Assembly: GCA_963930655.1 (NCBI GenBank)
Contig: OZ005605.1
Coordinates: 3,293,501 to 3,357,500, forward strand
Source: Myrica gale
Lineage: Eukaryota; Streptophyta; Magnoliopsida; Fagales; Myricaceae
Direction of reading: 5' to 3'
Length of the DNA: 64,000 bases
Shown: positions 12,518-23,136 of the stretch, piece after piece
How positions within the stretch are numbered: position 1 is the first letter of the stretch
Layout of the letters: each line of letters begins with the position of its first letter
Notes under the pieces: model-generated
What the model saw: only the letters and a program-made list of their open reading frames with translations
What the model was told of the DNA's origin: nothing
The model's database searches: none
Made by a program: the position numbers and the translations under genes

Positions 12518-15500
12518 TATTCTAGAAATAAGAAAAAATTAATAACTATAACAAAATATAAACTCAACAAAATTCATGAATTAAATAAAATAATAATAAA
12601 CTATAAAAGATATTATACTTTTTTTTATATTTTTTATAACATTGTAGCATACACATGACTCATGAGCATATATTAACCGGCGACATGCCATATTATCAAT
12701 CCCTTAAAAATGTGGTCGAAAGTGCTTCTTAATAATTTGGACGGAAGTGTAATTGAAGCACTGATTTTACAAAATGTGGCCTGAACCTAGGCATGACTTT
12801 ATCAATTTTGAAAATATTGGCAATTTTTTTAAATTTTGTGAAATGTTAGTAATTTTTAAATTTTCTTAAATAATTTTTTCAAATAAAAATAAAATTTTAT
12901 TAACAATAATATATATAAAAAAAATTTGAGGTGCTACAGCATGCCCACACGTTATCTCAAGTGCATCACTTTAAGATCCTACCGTTTGTGAAACGTTAGT
13001 CCATTAATAGGGACGGAGTTTGGGATAGACTGTCCGATCTCGAAAATAGACATTTAGATCCCAACTCATGTCGGCTTTTTGTTAGTCGACTAATTTTTGG
13101 TAGACGAAAGATTCATATGTCTAAAAAATGGACCACATGGATAAACCCGATCAAAATTGTACCCCAAAGATTGATTTGTTTAAAGTCAATATTAGAAGGA
13201 TTGTATAAGCAATTAAGCCTTATTTTTTATTTGTTTCCTAATTTAAGAGCTGAATACTTCAAAATAACTTTTTCATTGTAGTGTTTTCTCACTCCATCTC
13301 TCTCTCTTGGATTTGGACGTGGGATTTGTTTAGATAATCCAGTCTACCCCGAGAGAAATTAAGTTTTGGAAAAAAGAAATCGACATTTCTGATCCATTCC
13401 AAAACAATCCCAAAAGCCCAAAAACTACATCAAAACTCTAGAGCTTGATATCATTCATCGTTTCAGGGCTTGAGGAATCAACCAAAAGTGGGGTTGGTGA
13501 AGCCAGCGAAGCTTGCAAAACGATAAGGACCTGAAAATTGAAAAAGACAGATGAGTCCAAAATTCCAAATCCAGCTTCTTTGCTTGAGGTGGGCGTACGA
13601 CAGAGTGGGGTGGGGAATGGATCTCTATCTGGCACATTGTGTAATAGAAGAGAGGCAACAGTTACTGGGCCTGCAGTTCGGATACATTCCTTTGGGCCTG
13701 TACTCTTTTGGGTTGTAGTCATCCAAAAAGAACAGATTAATTTTGAATCATCCCTTCTGACTGTTAGAGAGTCGAGTCGAGTCACGTCCATGCAAATCAG
13801 TTGTGGAATAGTCATCTTCGGAAGCGCAAAAAGAAAAGGGAAAATTCTCGATGCATCTCAAACATCGTCCATTGAGGAAAATGGATCAATATATATATTA
13901 AAAAAAAAAAGGCAAAGCTGATATATCATTATAGTGCTGCAATTATGTAAGAGTAGTGCTAATCGATGTCAATTGGAAAGAGATATTCCAATTTCCCAAT
14001 ACAGCGACGCCGGAATCTGTAGCTTCATAAACCACCTGCTTTTGGCGTCCCTTAGCTCCAACGTGGCCACAATCGTGTGGAGAGGGATTTTCCTCCTCTT
14101 CTTAGAATATTCTCCAACTTTCTGACGGGTTTTGTCATTCCGTTCCATCTTTCCAGCCGTTTTGCCAAAAGAGAGAGCTCCACGCGGATTCTCCCAAGTG
14201 TCGCGTGCAGTCTTTGATCTCTTGGACAATCTGGTGCGTGCACGGGGAACGAAAGCTCTTTCAATGGGCCTGTCTAATTTGAGGGCCGTAACTTGGACCA
14301 TATTTACCGTCTGAAAAAGCCCAAAAAAAAAGACAAAAGAGAAACGACAAGGGCGACTAGGAATCTCTACTATACAAACCAAAAACTTGGGAAATTGACC
14401 TTGTAACTTGATTGGACTTCCAGAAGCTTGTTGCCAGAAATTTGCGTCAGAAGATAAATTAGTCTTGTCTTCTACATAAGATATAAACTTTGATGACGGA
14501 GAAACCAATCCTAATTATCTGAGTGCTTTCTTACAAGCATCCATTCCATGCATATACTATATATATGTATAGTAGTACTGTTTCAATCACCAGTGGAAAC
14601 AGTACTACTCTCCAATGAAAGAGTGACACAACCAGCTTAGTCTTTTAAAGGAGTGAGGATATAATATTAATATCGTCCTCATATTAGCTCCAAATTGTAT
14701 GGCAACAAATAAATTAAATTAGCTATATATACATAATACTTAATTAATAAATTAATGTGTTACATTATTATATTTGGAGGACAAAACACGTCAAGAAATA
14801 TTAGGTTTTGCATGCATGAGGAACACGACAGCCCACTTTGCAAAAGATGAGTGCCTACAAATCGAGTACGCAAAATGCTTCGTCTTTAATTAATATCTCT
14901 TTCTTTCCTTTTTGTTAATTAATGGATACTAAAGCGCATTAGCTTTAAAATAAGTATACAATCAACTAAATGGAACCCTTGACAAAGAAGATGATTCGAC
15001 CCAAATCTATCAATCTATAAACACATATGGCGAATCTTTTGCTCAAATTCTAATTTTTTTAATGAGAATAAATACACTTTTGCATCTTCTAATTATGAGA
15101 TCTTAACACTTTTCACCTAGAACTATTTTTTTTTCACGTTACACCTACCAATTATTAATTTTATATATAAAATTTTCTATCAATTTTGACGAATTTTACT
15201 CTCTTTTTTTACCTATAAAATTATGATTTTACACAAAAAAGTCACATTAAAAAATTATAGAGATAAATTTAATGTTATTTCACGCATCAAATGATAATTA
15301 TCGTTCAAATTGAATTTTTTTTTAACAAATAATGTAAAGTATCTAAAATCAATAGTCAGTAAATGTAACAAAAATAATAACTATTGTGTCAACCGTAGTC
15401 AAGTGAAAATCTTATATTTTGGGGTGATTTAAATTATAGTAATTTATTCATTTTGTGCGCGCGCGTTATTGTTAACATAGTATTGGATTTGCTAATTGCT

Positions 15501-15648
15501 GGAGAATGATCAGGTTATCGAGCCATGAGAGAAGCACAAATTAGGAATGGACCACTACGGACAACTTTAGCACCGCGCGCTTTCTCTTACATGTTAGCTT
15601 ATCACATTCACAAGTTTATCTCTGAAAATGGAATGACCCAATAAGTTT
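12518..15648. other. intergenic spacer, no gene supported
   Basis: AT-rich, with short open frames on both strands around 13440-14500 that match nothing I know and lack codon structure. Apart from the hairpin at 14571-14609 I see no defined element. It ends at the TSD of the copia element. Confidence 0.45.
14571..14609. repeat. perfect short inverted repeat (hairpin)
   Basis: The 14-base arm agtagtactgtttc at 14571-14584 is exactly complementary to 14596-14609, with an 11-base loop. It could be a small foldback remnant; the stem is too short for a typical plant microRNA precursor. Confidence 0.75.
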
Positions 15649-15653
15649 ATATA

Positions 15654-15855
15654 TGTTAAACTTTGAAGTGAATGGAAGAACAGAGTATCAATAACAGAAA
15701 GATGGAGAAAAGAAACTGAATTCTGTATATTGACGTAAGAAATGAATTACATTATACAAGTCTATTTATAGACTAATAACAAACTTCCACCTCAGCTGCC
15801 ACCTCAGTTCGAGTATAACTTCCATAACAGAAAATAAATTCGACTTTCTCTAAGA
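15654..15855 (-). repeat. 3' LTR of the 15.7-20.5 kb copia element
   Basis: 202 bp, tgttaaactttg to ttctctaaga as read on the plus strand. It is almost identical to 20271-20473. The adjoining bases 15856-15864 read, on the minus strand, as the polypurine tract gagggggtg. Confidence 0.92.
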
Positions 15856-15862
15856 CACCCCC

Positions 15863-18800
15863 TCAAGATGGACCAAATATATTAATAAGGTTCATCTTGG
15901 ATAATAAACAATGAAACTGATCGGAACCTAAGGACTTAGTAAACAGATCAACCAATTGATGCTTTGAACTGATATGTAAAGTATGAATAAGTCCAGACTG
16001 TATCTTTTCACGAATAAGATGACAATCCAGCTCAATATGTTTCGTGCGTTCATGGAAGACCGGATTTGCTGCAATGTGAAGGGCAGCCTCATTGTCACAG
16101 AAGAGAAGAGCTGGTTGCGGGTGTGGAACTTGCAGATCAGTAAGTAAATACTTGAGCCAAGTAAGCTCACAACTCGTGGAAGCCATCGCCCTATACTCAG
16201 CCTCTGCTGAAGAGCGGGAAATGGTGGTTTGTTTCTTGGATTTCCAAGAGATTCAGGAATCCCCAAGAAAAATGCAAAAGCCTGTCACTGACCTTCGAGT
16301 GTCAGCACATCCAGCCCAATCACTGTCAGTGAAAGCCTTGAGATGCAATGAGTTTGTAGATGAGAAAAACAGCCCCTGACCTGGTGAGCCTTTGAGATAC
16401 CTAAGCACACGATAAGCAGCATCAAGGTGTTGTTGATGTGGAGAATCCATAAACTGGCTTAAGACTTGCATGGCATATGAAAGGTCAGGTCGAGTTATGG
16501 TAAGATAGAGTAAACGACCCACTAATCGTCTGTACATAGTAGGATCAGATAATGGGGAATTTGCATCTCGAATCAACTTTAAATTTTGCTCAGCTGGTGT
16601 ATGAACTGGTTTAGCTCCTGTAAAACCTGAATCAGTCAACACATCAAGAGCAAACTTTCGTTGACACACTGATATACCAGCAGGTGAATGAGCTACTTCT
16701 AAGCCAAGGAAGTATTTAAGTTGCCCCAAGTCTTTGATCTGAAATTTCTGATCTATAACAGATTTAAAATTGGTAATCAACTCCAAATTATCTCCAGCAA
16801 GTATAATATCGTCCACATATACTAACAAGACAAGAAAAGAAGAATCAGCCTTCTTTGTGAACAAAGTATAATCGGCTTTGGACTGTGTGAAGCCATTAAG
16901 TAACAAGAAATCTGAAAATTTCATAAACCATTGTCTTGATGCTTGTTTTAGACCATATAGAGATTTGTTCAACTTACAAACTTGATGCTCCCCCTTTCGA
17001 GAAAAACCAGGAGGTAACTTCATGTAGATATCCTCATGAAGATCACCATGAAGAAATGCATTATTCACATCAAGTTGTTGAAGGTGCCAATGTCTTGAAG
17101 CAGCCACGACAAGAAGCAATCTCACAGAAGTCAATTTTGCAACCGGGGAAAAAGTTTCAAAGTAATCAAAACCTTCCTTTTGGGCCCTTTGCAACCAAAC
17201 GTGCCTTGTGTCTCTCCATAGACCCATCAGCCCGAAATTTCAACTTATATATCCACTTACAATCAATTGGAACTTGACCAGGTGGTAATGAGCAAACTGT
17301 CCATGTATTATTCAGCTCTAAAGCTGCAATTTCTTTGTCCATAGCCTCTCGCCATTCAATCATCTTAACAGCCTCTTTAAAATGAGTGGGTTCAGTATGA
17401 GTGCTAACAGCAAGTACATAGGCTCGATGAGAGGGAGATAGATGGTCATAAGTCAAAGAATGAGTAATCGGGTATGCAGTTCCAGGTAAGTGAACATTGG
17501 AAACATTGAAAGTCTTGGATTGATGTGGTTTGGCTATAGAAGTAACAGCTAATTGACAATGATAATCCTTCAAATAATTGGGGGTTTCCGAATCCTAGAA
17601 GACTTTCTAGTGACAGGAGAATATACTGATAGAGGGACAATATCAGTAGAAGACAAAGAATCAACCAAGGGTATAGAAGGTGACATTGGAGGGATATGAG
17701 GAGAAGTGGACACGACAGATGGTGAAACATCAGCTGAAATGTGAGGAACATCATTATCAGGAGAATTAGAAGACTCAGGAGTACCAAGAGGGATGGAACT
17801 AACAATATTGAGTAAAACAATATCATTAGAAGAATTAACAGAGAAATGTTTAAAGGGAAAAACATCCTCATGAAAAATGACATTTCTTGATATGGAAAAC
17901 TTATGTGACCGAAGATTATAGACCTTGTAACCTTTAAGACCATACGGATAACCAAGAAAAACACAAGGTTCAGCTCTAGAATCAAATTTGTGTCTTTGCT
18001 GAGTGAGTGTGGAAACATAGCAAAGACAACCAAAATTTTTGAGATGCTGATATGTAGGGGTGACAGAAAACAATAACTCAAATGGAGACTTGTTATGAAG
18101 CATAGGAGAAGGTATCCGATTGATAAGATATGCAGCACAAAGAATACAATCAGACCAGAACTTTAAAAGGTAAATTTGACTGAAATCTAAGGGACCGAGC
18201 AACATTTAACAAATGTTGATGTTTCCTTTCGATAAGACCATTTTGTTGTGGAGTGGCAACACAAGAGTGCTGATGAATCACTCCTTGAGATGAGAAGAAA
18301 TCTGGTACGTGGAATTCAGTCCCAAAATCAGTGCGAATAACTTTGATTTTGATATTAAACTGAGTTTGAACTAGATGAAAGAAAGACCTAAAATGACTAG
18401 CAGTTTGTGTTTTATTTTGAAGCAAATGCACCCATGTGCAGCGGGTGTAATCATCCACAATTGTGAGAAAAAACGAACTCCATTATGGTCTGGAGTGGAG
18501 AAAGGTCCCCACAAATCACAGTGGACTAATTCAAATGGAGAAGTTGTCTGAGTAGTGGAAACAGGAAATGACAACTTATGTTGTTTTGCCATAGGACAGA
18601 TTGTACAGTGATTGAAAACAAATTTATTGATATCACTAATACAATTTTGCAACAAAGACATCCTAGAAGAGGAAGGATGACCTAACCTACAGTGCCACAT
18701 AGCAGCTGAGTTATTCAAAGAAACTGAATTACAAGCAGAATTGAAAACACCAGAAAATCTTGAATTCAAGAAATATAAGCCATTTGATTCTTTAGCCAAA

Positions 18801-20251
18801 CCAATCGTGATCCAAGTGCGTAGGTCCTGTATAAACAAGTATTGGCCAAGAAGAATAAGGCAACAGGGCAATTGTTTGATCAAGGAACTAGCAGAGATGA
18901 GGTTAAATGAAAATGCAGGAACCACAAGTACATTTGTCAGCAAGATGGTAGGTGATAAACGCACTGTACCAGTGTGTGTGACCATAGCAGATTGATTATT
19001 AGGCATCCTTACTGATGATGGATGTAGAGAAGTAATAGTAGTTAGCATAGATACTGAGCTTACCATATGATTGGTAGCTCCGGTATCTATAATCCATTTA
19101 GGATGAATAACAGAGGAACTGGTATTAGCAGAAGTAACAAAGATGTTACCTGCCATATTGACCATGGAAGGAGAAGCTGAATCATTGTCCATGCCATGTG
19201 GAACAGAAGATGATTCAGATGCAGGAAGTAATGCTAGTAACTGACGGCATTGCTCAAGTGAAATTGGCAAAGGCTGCTGAATATTAGGACTTGTGGACAT
19301 TTCAGAAGAAACCTGATGAGCAGATCCAACAAGACCAGACTTGAAGCGGGGCTTGTAACCAGGAGGGTACCCGTGGAGTTTATAGCACCTGTCTACTGTA
19401 TGACCAGTGAAACCACAGTGACTACAAACATGCCGTTCTTTCTTCTGAGGATAAGATTTTCCAGGAAACTTATTTCCAAATTGCTGAGTGCCATGAGTTT
19501 CTTGATTACGGGTGAAAAACACACTGTTTTCACTAGAGTGGGAAGGGAAAGATGCAGCATCACGCTGCCTCTCTTCTTGAACAACAAGCGAAAAAACTTT
19601 GTTAATGGGTGGAAGAGGCTCCATTAACAGAATCTGTCCTCGAACATTGGAGTAAGAATCGTTCAGCCCCATAAGGAACTGTATAACGCTCTCCTGATTG
19701 CGTTCAACAGCAAGATTTTTCAAGGCTCCGCATGTGCAAAGATGTCGTTGCTTGTAGTTAGACAATTCTTCCCAAAGTGACTTCAACTTAGTAAAATATG
19801 CAGTGACAGTAAGTGGACCTTGAGATAGTGAAGAAATGGCCTTCTGAACCTGAAATATACGAGGTCCATTGCCTTGAGAGAAACGATCATTTAGATCTTT
19901 CCATATACCAGCAGCCGTCTCAATATAAAGAACACTTTCTGCTAACTCTTTAGACACTGAATTGAGTAGCCACGAAGACACCATGTCATTGCAGCGAATC
20001 CAGTCATAATACGTAGAAGAATTGATCGGAGGTGGTGAAGAAGATCCATCAACGAATGATAACTTGTTTTTCGCACTTAGAGCCATCATCATAGACCTTC
20101 GCCAACTGGAAAAATTCTCTCCATTCAGTATGTGTGAAACGAGGACAGCATTTGGATTATCGTTGCTGTTAAGAAACAAAGGATTGGAAGAAATTTCAGA
20201 AGACTTAGAAGTAGGGATCGAAGAGATGAGCGAAGATTCTTGTTCTGCCAT
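15863..20251 (-). pseudogene. copia GAG-POL polyprotein, disrupted
   Basis: Starts at the ATG at 20251, 7 bases past the primer-binding site, and ends at about 15863. Visible: a UBN2-type GAG region; zinc knuckle CSHCGFTGHTVDRC near 19390-19430; protease motif IDTGATNH near 19080; integrase HHCC and HCDLWGP; catalytic-core motif followed by PQQNGLIERKHQH; RT with VYVDD near 16810-16821; RNase H ending with an [18 protein letters not shown] region. The 626-residue first frame is broken near 18460, then again near 18190, 17573 and 17185 by small indels, and by an in-frame TGA near 16251. The rest remains well conserved, consistent with a young copy. Confidence 0.92.
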
Positions 20252-20258
20252 TATGATT

Positions 20259-20270
20259 GCTCTGATACCA
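20259..20270 (-). promoter_or_regulatory. primer-binding site (initiator tRNA-Met type)
   Basis: The minus strand reads TGGTATCAGAGC immediately after the LTR end. This is the classic plant copia primer-binding site, complementary to the 3' part of initiator methionine tRNA, where reverse transcription starts. Confidence 0.92.
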
Positions 20271-20473
20271 TGTTAAACTTTGAAGTGAATGGAAGAACAG
20301 AGCATCAATAACAGAAAGATGGAGAAAAGAAACTGAATTCTGTATAGTTGACGTAAGAAATGAATTACATTATACAAGTCTATTTATAGACTAATAACAA
20401 ACTTCCACCTCAGCTGCCACCTCAGTTCGAGTATAACTTCCATAACAGAAAATAAATTCGACTTTCTCTAAGA
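20271..20473 (-). repeat. 5' LTR of the 15.7-20.5 kb copia element
   Basis: 203 bp; one base longer than its partner (tatagttg here, tatattg there), with one c/t difference. It carries the element's promoter in the minus direction. Confidence 0.92.
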
Positions 20474-20478
20474 ATATA

Positions 20479-21158
20479 TACCAAAAATCATATTTGTCAC
20501 ACTTGATCATGTTAATTAAGATTACGAAAAGATAGGATCTTTCCATTAATCTTTTAGAAAAATTCCACCTATGTAAATCCTATGCATGTACCATTAAAGA
20601 AAAATAAATAAAAATAAGGTGGGTTCATCTTCTTCCTTTATACGCAACCTGAAAGAAAAAGGTCGTAGACAAAATGATCTCATGACAATTAATCATACTA
20701 TTATAGTTCATAATAATAATGAATCCATGCATTTAGGTAATTAATATATATATATCAAACCAATTAATGAAAGGGGCCTGAGTCCTGACGATTTGATTCC
20801 AATAGAGATCAGTGAGATCTTATACTCTCAAGTACTGACAGATAAAGTACTTCTGGAAGAATATTATTTATCTACCTGTAGAAGACAAATGAAGTTGGTG
20901 GAAGAAGAATATCAACTTGGAAACGGAAAAATGATGGGATTGCCTTAATAGTGAGGCTTGAGTTTTGATAACGTGTTATCTTGAATGTTTTAAGTTCAAA
21001 ACCTTGCGGGTGTTATATTAATACTTTGCAATCCGTATTTATAGGACCTTTAATTTATTAATTATTCAGTTTATGCGTGACGAGAGAAGCACAAATTCCA
21101 TAATTAATCAAGGTAAGCTAAATTGATCCGGACACCGAGTAAATAAAAAGAGAAAGTA
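20479..21158. other. AT-rich spacer, nothing recognised
   Basis: Between the copia TSD and the foldback MITE. No coding potential, repeat or RNA gene that I can support. Confidence 0.4.
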
Positions 21159-21561
21159 ATAGTTTAGTCCTTAGGTTTTGGATACTTTTTCATTTTAGTC
21201 CTTCACTTTCAAATTTCAAATTTTTAGTCCTTGAGTTTTTTTTTTACAAAAGTACACATCCGTCAGTCTGCCGTCTATATGTTTAACAGAGCTCTCTGAC
21301 ACGTCATCAAATTTGTACCGGTCGACCACTTCATGTACCGGTCGACCACTCACGTACCAGATCTATTTCAAAACATATATCAGTCGACCGCTTTACCAAG
21401 TGTTAAATTTGCTAACGTGTCAAAGAACTCTGTTAAACATATGGACGACGGACTTATGGATGAGTGCTTTTGTAAAAAAAAAACTCAAGGACAAAATTTG
21501 AAATTTGAAAGTAAAAAACTAAAATGAAAAAAATGTCCAAAACTTGGACTAAAATGCTAAT
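21159..21561. mobile_element. foldback MITE with ~165-bp inverted arms
   Basis: The left arm (agtttagtcctt..., cttcactttcaaatttc, ttgagttttttttt, atatgtttaacagagc) is complementary along its length to the right arm ending near 21561, with scattered mismatches. A spacer of about 70 bp separates the arms. There is no coding sequence. Repeats starting with TTTAGTCC are common in dicots and usually treated as Mutator-like or unclassified MITEs. I could not define a TSD. Confidence 0.75.
21314..21353. repeat. 20-bp tandem repeat in the MITE loop
   Basis: The unit tgtaccggtcgaccact plus three variable bases occurs twice, followed by gtaccag, and a related cagtcgaccgct lies 30 bp on. It sits in the unpaired loop of the foldback element. 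Confidence 0.7.
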
Positions 21562-22555
21562 TTATCAAATAAAAAACTTGAAAACTCCCAGCTTACACAA
21601 ACACTGGACGGAGTGTTTCAGATTGTAGGCCACGAGTATATTGTGGATCATCTTTCATGTATACACGTGAATTGTGGGAGTCGTTAACTCGTGGCGAAGC
21701 ATCCACCATGAAATACATATGCCTTGATATATCTCGTCTTAAAATATTACGTATATCCTTGCCAGCAGGGGCGGATGCGGGGGGCGGGCAGACCCCAAAG
21801 TTTCAAAAAATCCCAACATCTACCCCTAAGACAAAATATTTTCATCAAAATTACATTTTTGGCCCCTAAATTTCAAAAAATCCTTACACCCATCCCAAAT
21901 TTTCATTAAAATTACATTTTTGCCTCTGATAAACTTCAAAAAATCCCAGCAAATCTTAGGCAATCTTTAAGACATTATTGTAATTTATAACAAATATATA
22001 TTTTTACCCCTAAATAAGATAATAAATAAGATTTTTATCTTTCTCTTTAAATTTATAACTAAAAGATTGTTGTTGGAGATCTCTAGCCATTCTAAATCAC
22101 AACTAAATGACAATATAAATCATTTAATATTTTTTCAAATTTTTGAAAGGTAAAAATTATACAATTATATAGAAACAAAATTCTCACAAATAATATCATA
22201 AAATGATACACTACTTAATGACTTTATCTTATCTTTGTCTCTTCAACCTCTCATTAATTATTTACTATAATTTCTTTATCCTTAAAATCACCATTAAATC
22301 ATTTCAACTGTAATTCAAAAAGAAAGAATATTATACATTATTATATGATTTATTGTTTTTTTATCACTAATGACATAGTCGTCCCTAGGTCAATAAATAT
22401 ATAGTCGATCCCTAGGTCAATAAATATGTTCAAATTTCTTAATATATCTTAAAAATTATATTTATTGAATTAGTATATATATATAATTAAAAATAAAATT
22501 TTTGTAATAATCAAAATATTCAGCCTCTCCGAAGACAAATTCCTGCCACCACCAC

Positions 22556-23121
22556 TGTTGAAAGTGGTGTAGTCCCACATTGCTTAGCAATGTGGGGTGT
22601 GTGAGTTTGTAGGCTTATAAATAGAAGCCATCTTGTAATGTTTTAAAATGTAAGTGAGTTAACACAATTAATCCAATTGGGTATTCCCCAAATGGATGTC
22701 TCACTTATCAAGTATAAATATTTTTATTTCTAACATGGTATCAGAGCAAGGTTTTCGGCTTTAGTCTGGTTACCTCTCGGCGACCATCCGGCTTAGTACC
22801 GGCTTTCTCTCGGCTCAGTACCGGCTTTCTTCCGGCTCAGTACTGGCGACTTCCCGGCTTAGTACCGACAATCTTTGTAATTATTTTTGTAACTCCAAAC
22901 TCAAGATTTGTCGGTTTGTCCACCTTGAGTTTGCGGGGGAGTGTTGAAAGTGGTGTAGTCCCACATTGCTTAGCAATGTGGGGTGTGTGAGTTTGTAGGC
23001 TTATAAATAGAAGCTCTCTTGTAATGTTTTAAAATATAAGTGAGTTAACACAATTAATCTAATTGGGTATTCCCCAAATGGATGTCTCACTTATCAAGTA
23101 TAAATATTTTTATTTCTAACA
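22556..23121 (+). mobile_element. TRIM (terminal-repeat retrotransposon in miniature), TSD ACCAC
   Basis: Two 180-bp LTRs (22556-22735 and 22942-23121, TGTTGAAAG to TTCTAACA) flank 206 bp of non-coding DNA. The primer-binding site TGGTATCAGAGC is at 22736-22747 and a polypurine tract (gcgggggag) ends at 22941. The TSD ACCAC is perfect at 22551-22555 and 23122-23126. The LTRs differ at about four positions. The internal part is built of diverged copies of a cggct(t/c)agtaccgg motif. It must borrow proteins from an autonomous element. Confidence 0.95.
22574..22596. repeat. perfect hairpin in the TRIM LTR
   Basis: CCCACATTGC and its exact complement GCAATGTGGG are separated by tta. The same palindrome occurs in the second LTR near 22960-22982. 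A TATA-like cttataaatag follows about 17 bases later, so the stem lies in the U3/promoter region. Confidence 0.85.
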
Positions 23122-23136
23122 ACCACTGATTGCCAC

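Larger units (their letters stand above)
15654..20473 (-). mobile_element. full-length Ty1/copia LTR retrotransposon, TSD ATATA
   Basis: Complete 4.8-kb element: LTRs at 15654-15855 and 20271-20473, TSD ATATA at 15649-15653 and 20474-20478, a primer-binding site directly inside the right LTR and a polypurine tract directly inside the left LTR. Gene order on the minus strand is GAG, protease, integrase, reverse transcriptase, RNase H, as in copia. The two LTRs differ by one substitution and one 1-bp indel, so the insertion is recent. The polyprotein has frameshifts and a stop, so this copy is not autonomous as it stands. Confidence 0.95.
21776..23128. mobile_element. non-autonomous hAT-like element, interrupted by a TRIM
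   Basis: The left end is CAGGGGCGGATGCGGG; the right end, read in reverse, is CAGTGGTGGTGGCAGG, so the terminal inverted repeats match at 11 of 16 positions. The 8 bp outside each end are cttgccag (21768-21775) and attgccac (23129-23136), agreeing at six central positions, the 8-bp TSD length of hAT elements. Without the nested TRIM and its duplicated 5 bp the element is about 780 bp. No transposase is present. Family assignment rests on termini and TSD length only. Confidence 0.55.

Noticed and set aside
13438..13921. Overlapping 125- to 127-residue frames on both strands
   Set aside because: No recognisable domain, and both strands are equally open; no splice or promoter context.
22736..22747. 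tRNA-like sequence at tggtatcagagc
   Set aside because: It is a 12-base retrotransposon primer-binding site complementary to initiator tRNA-Met, not a tRNA gene.
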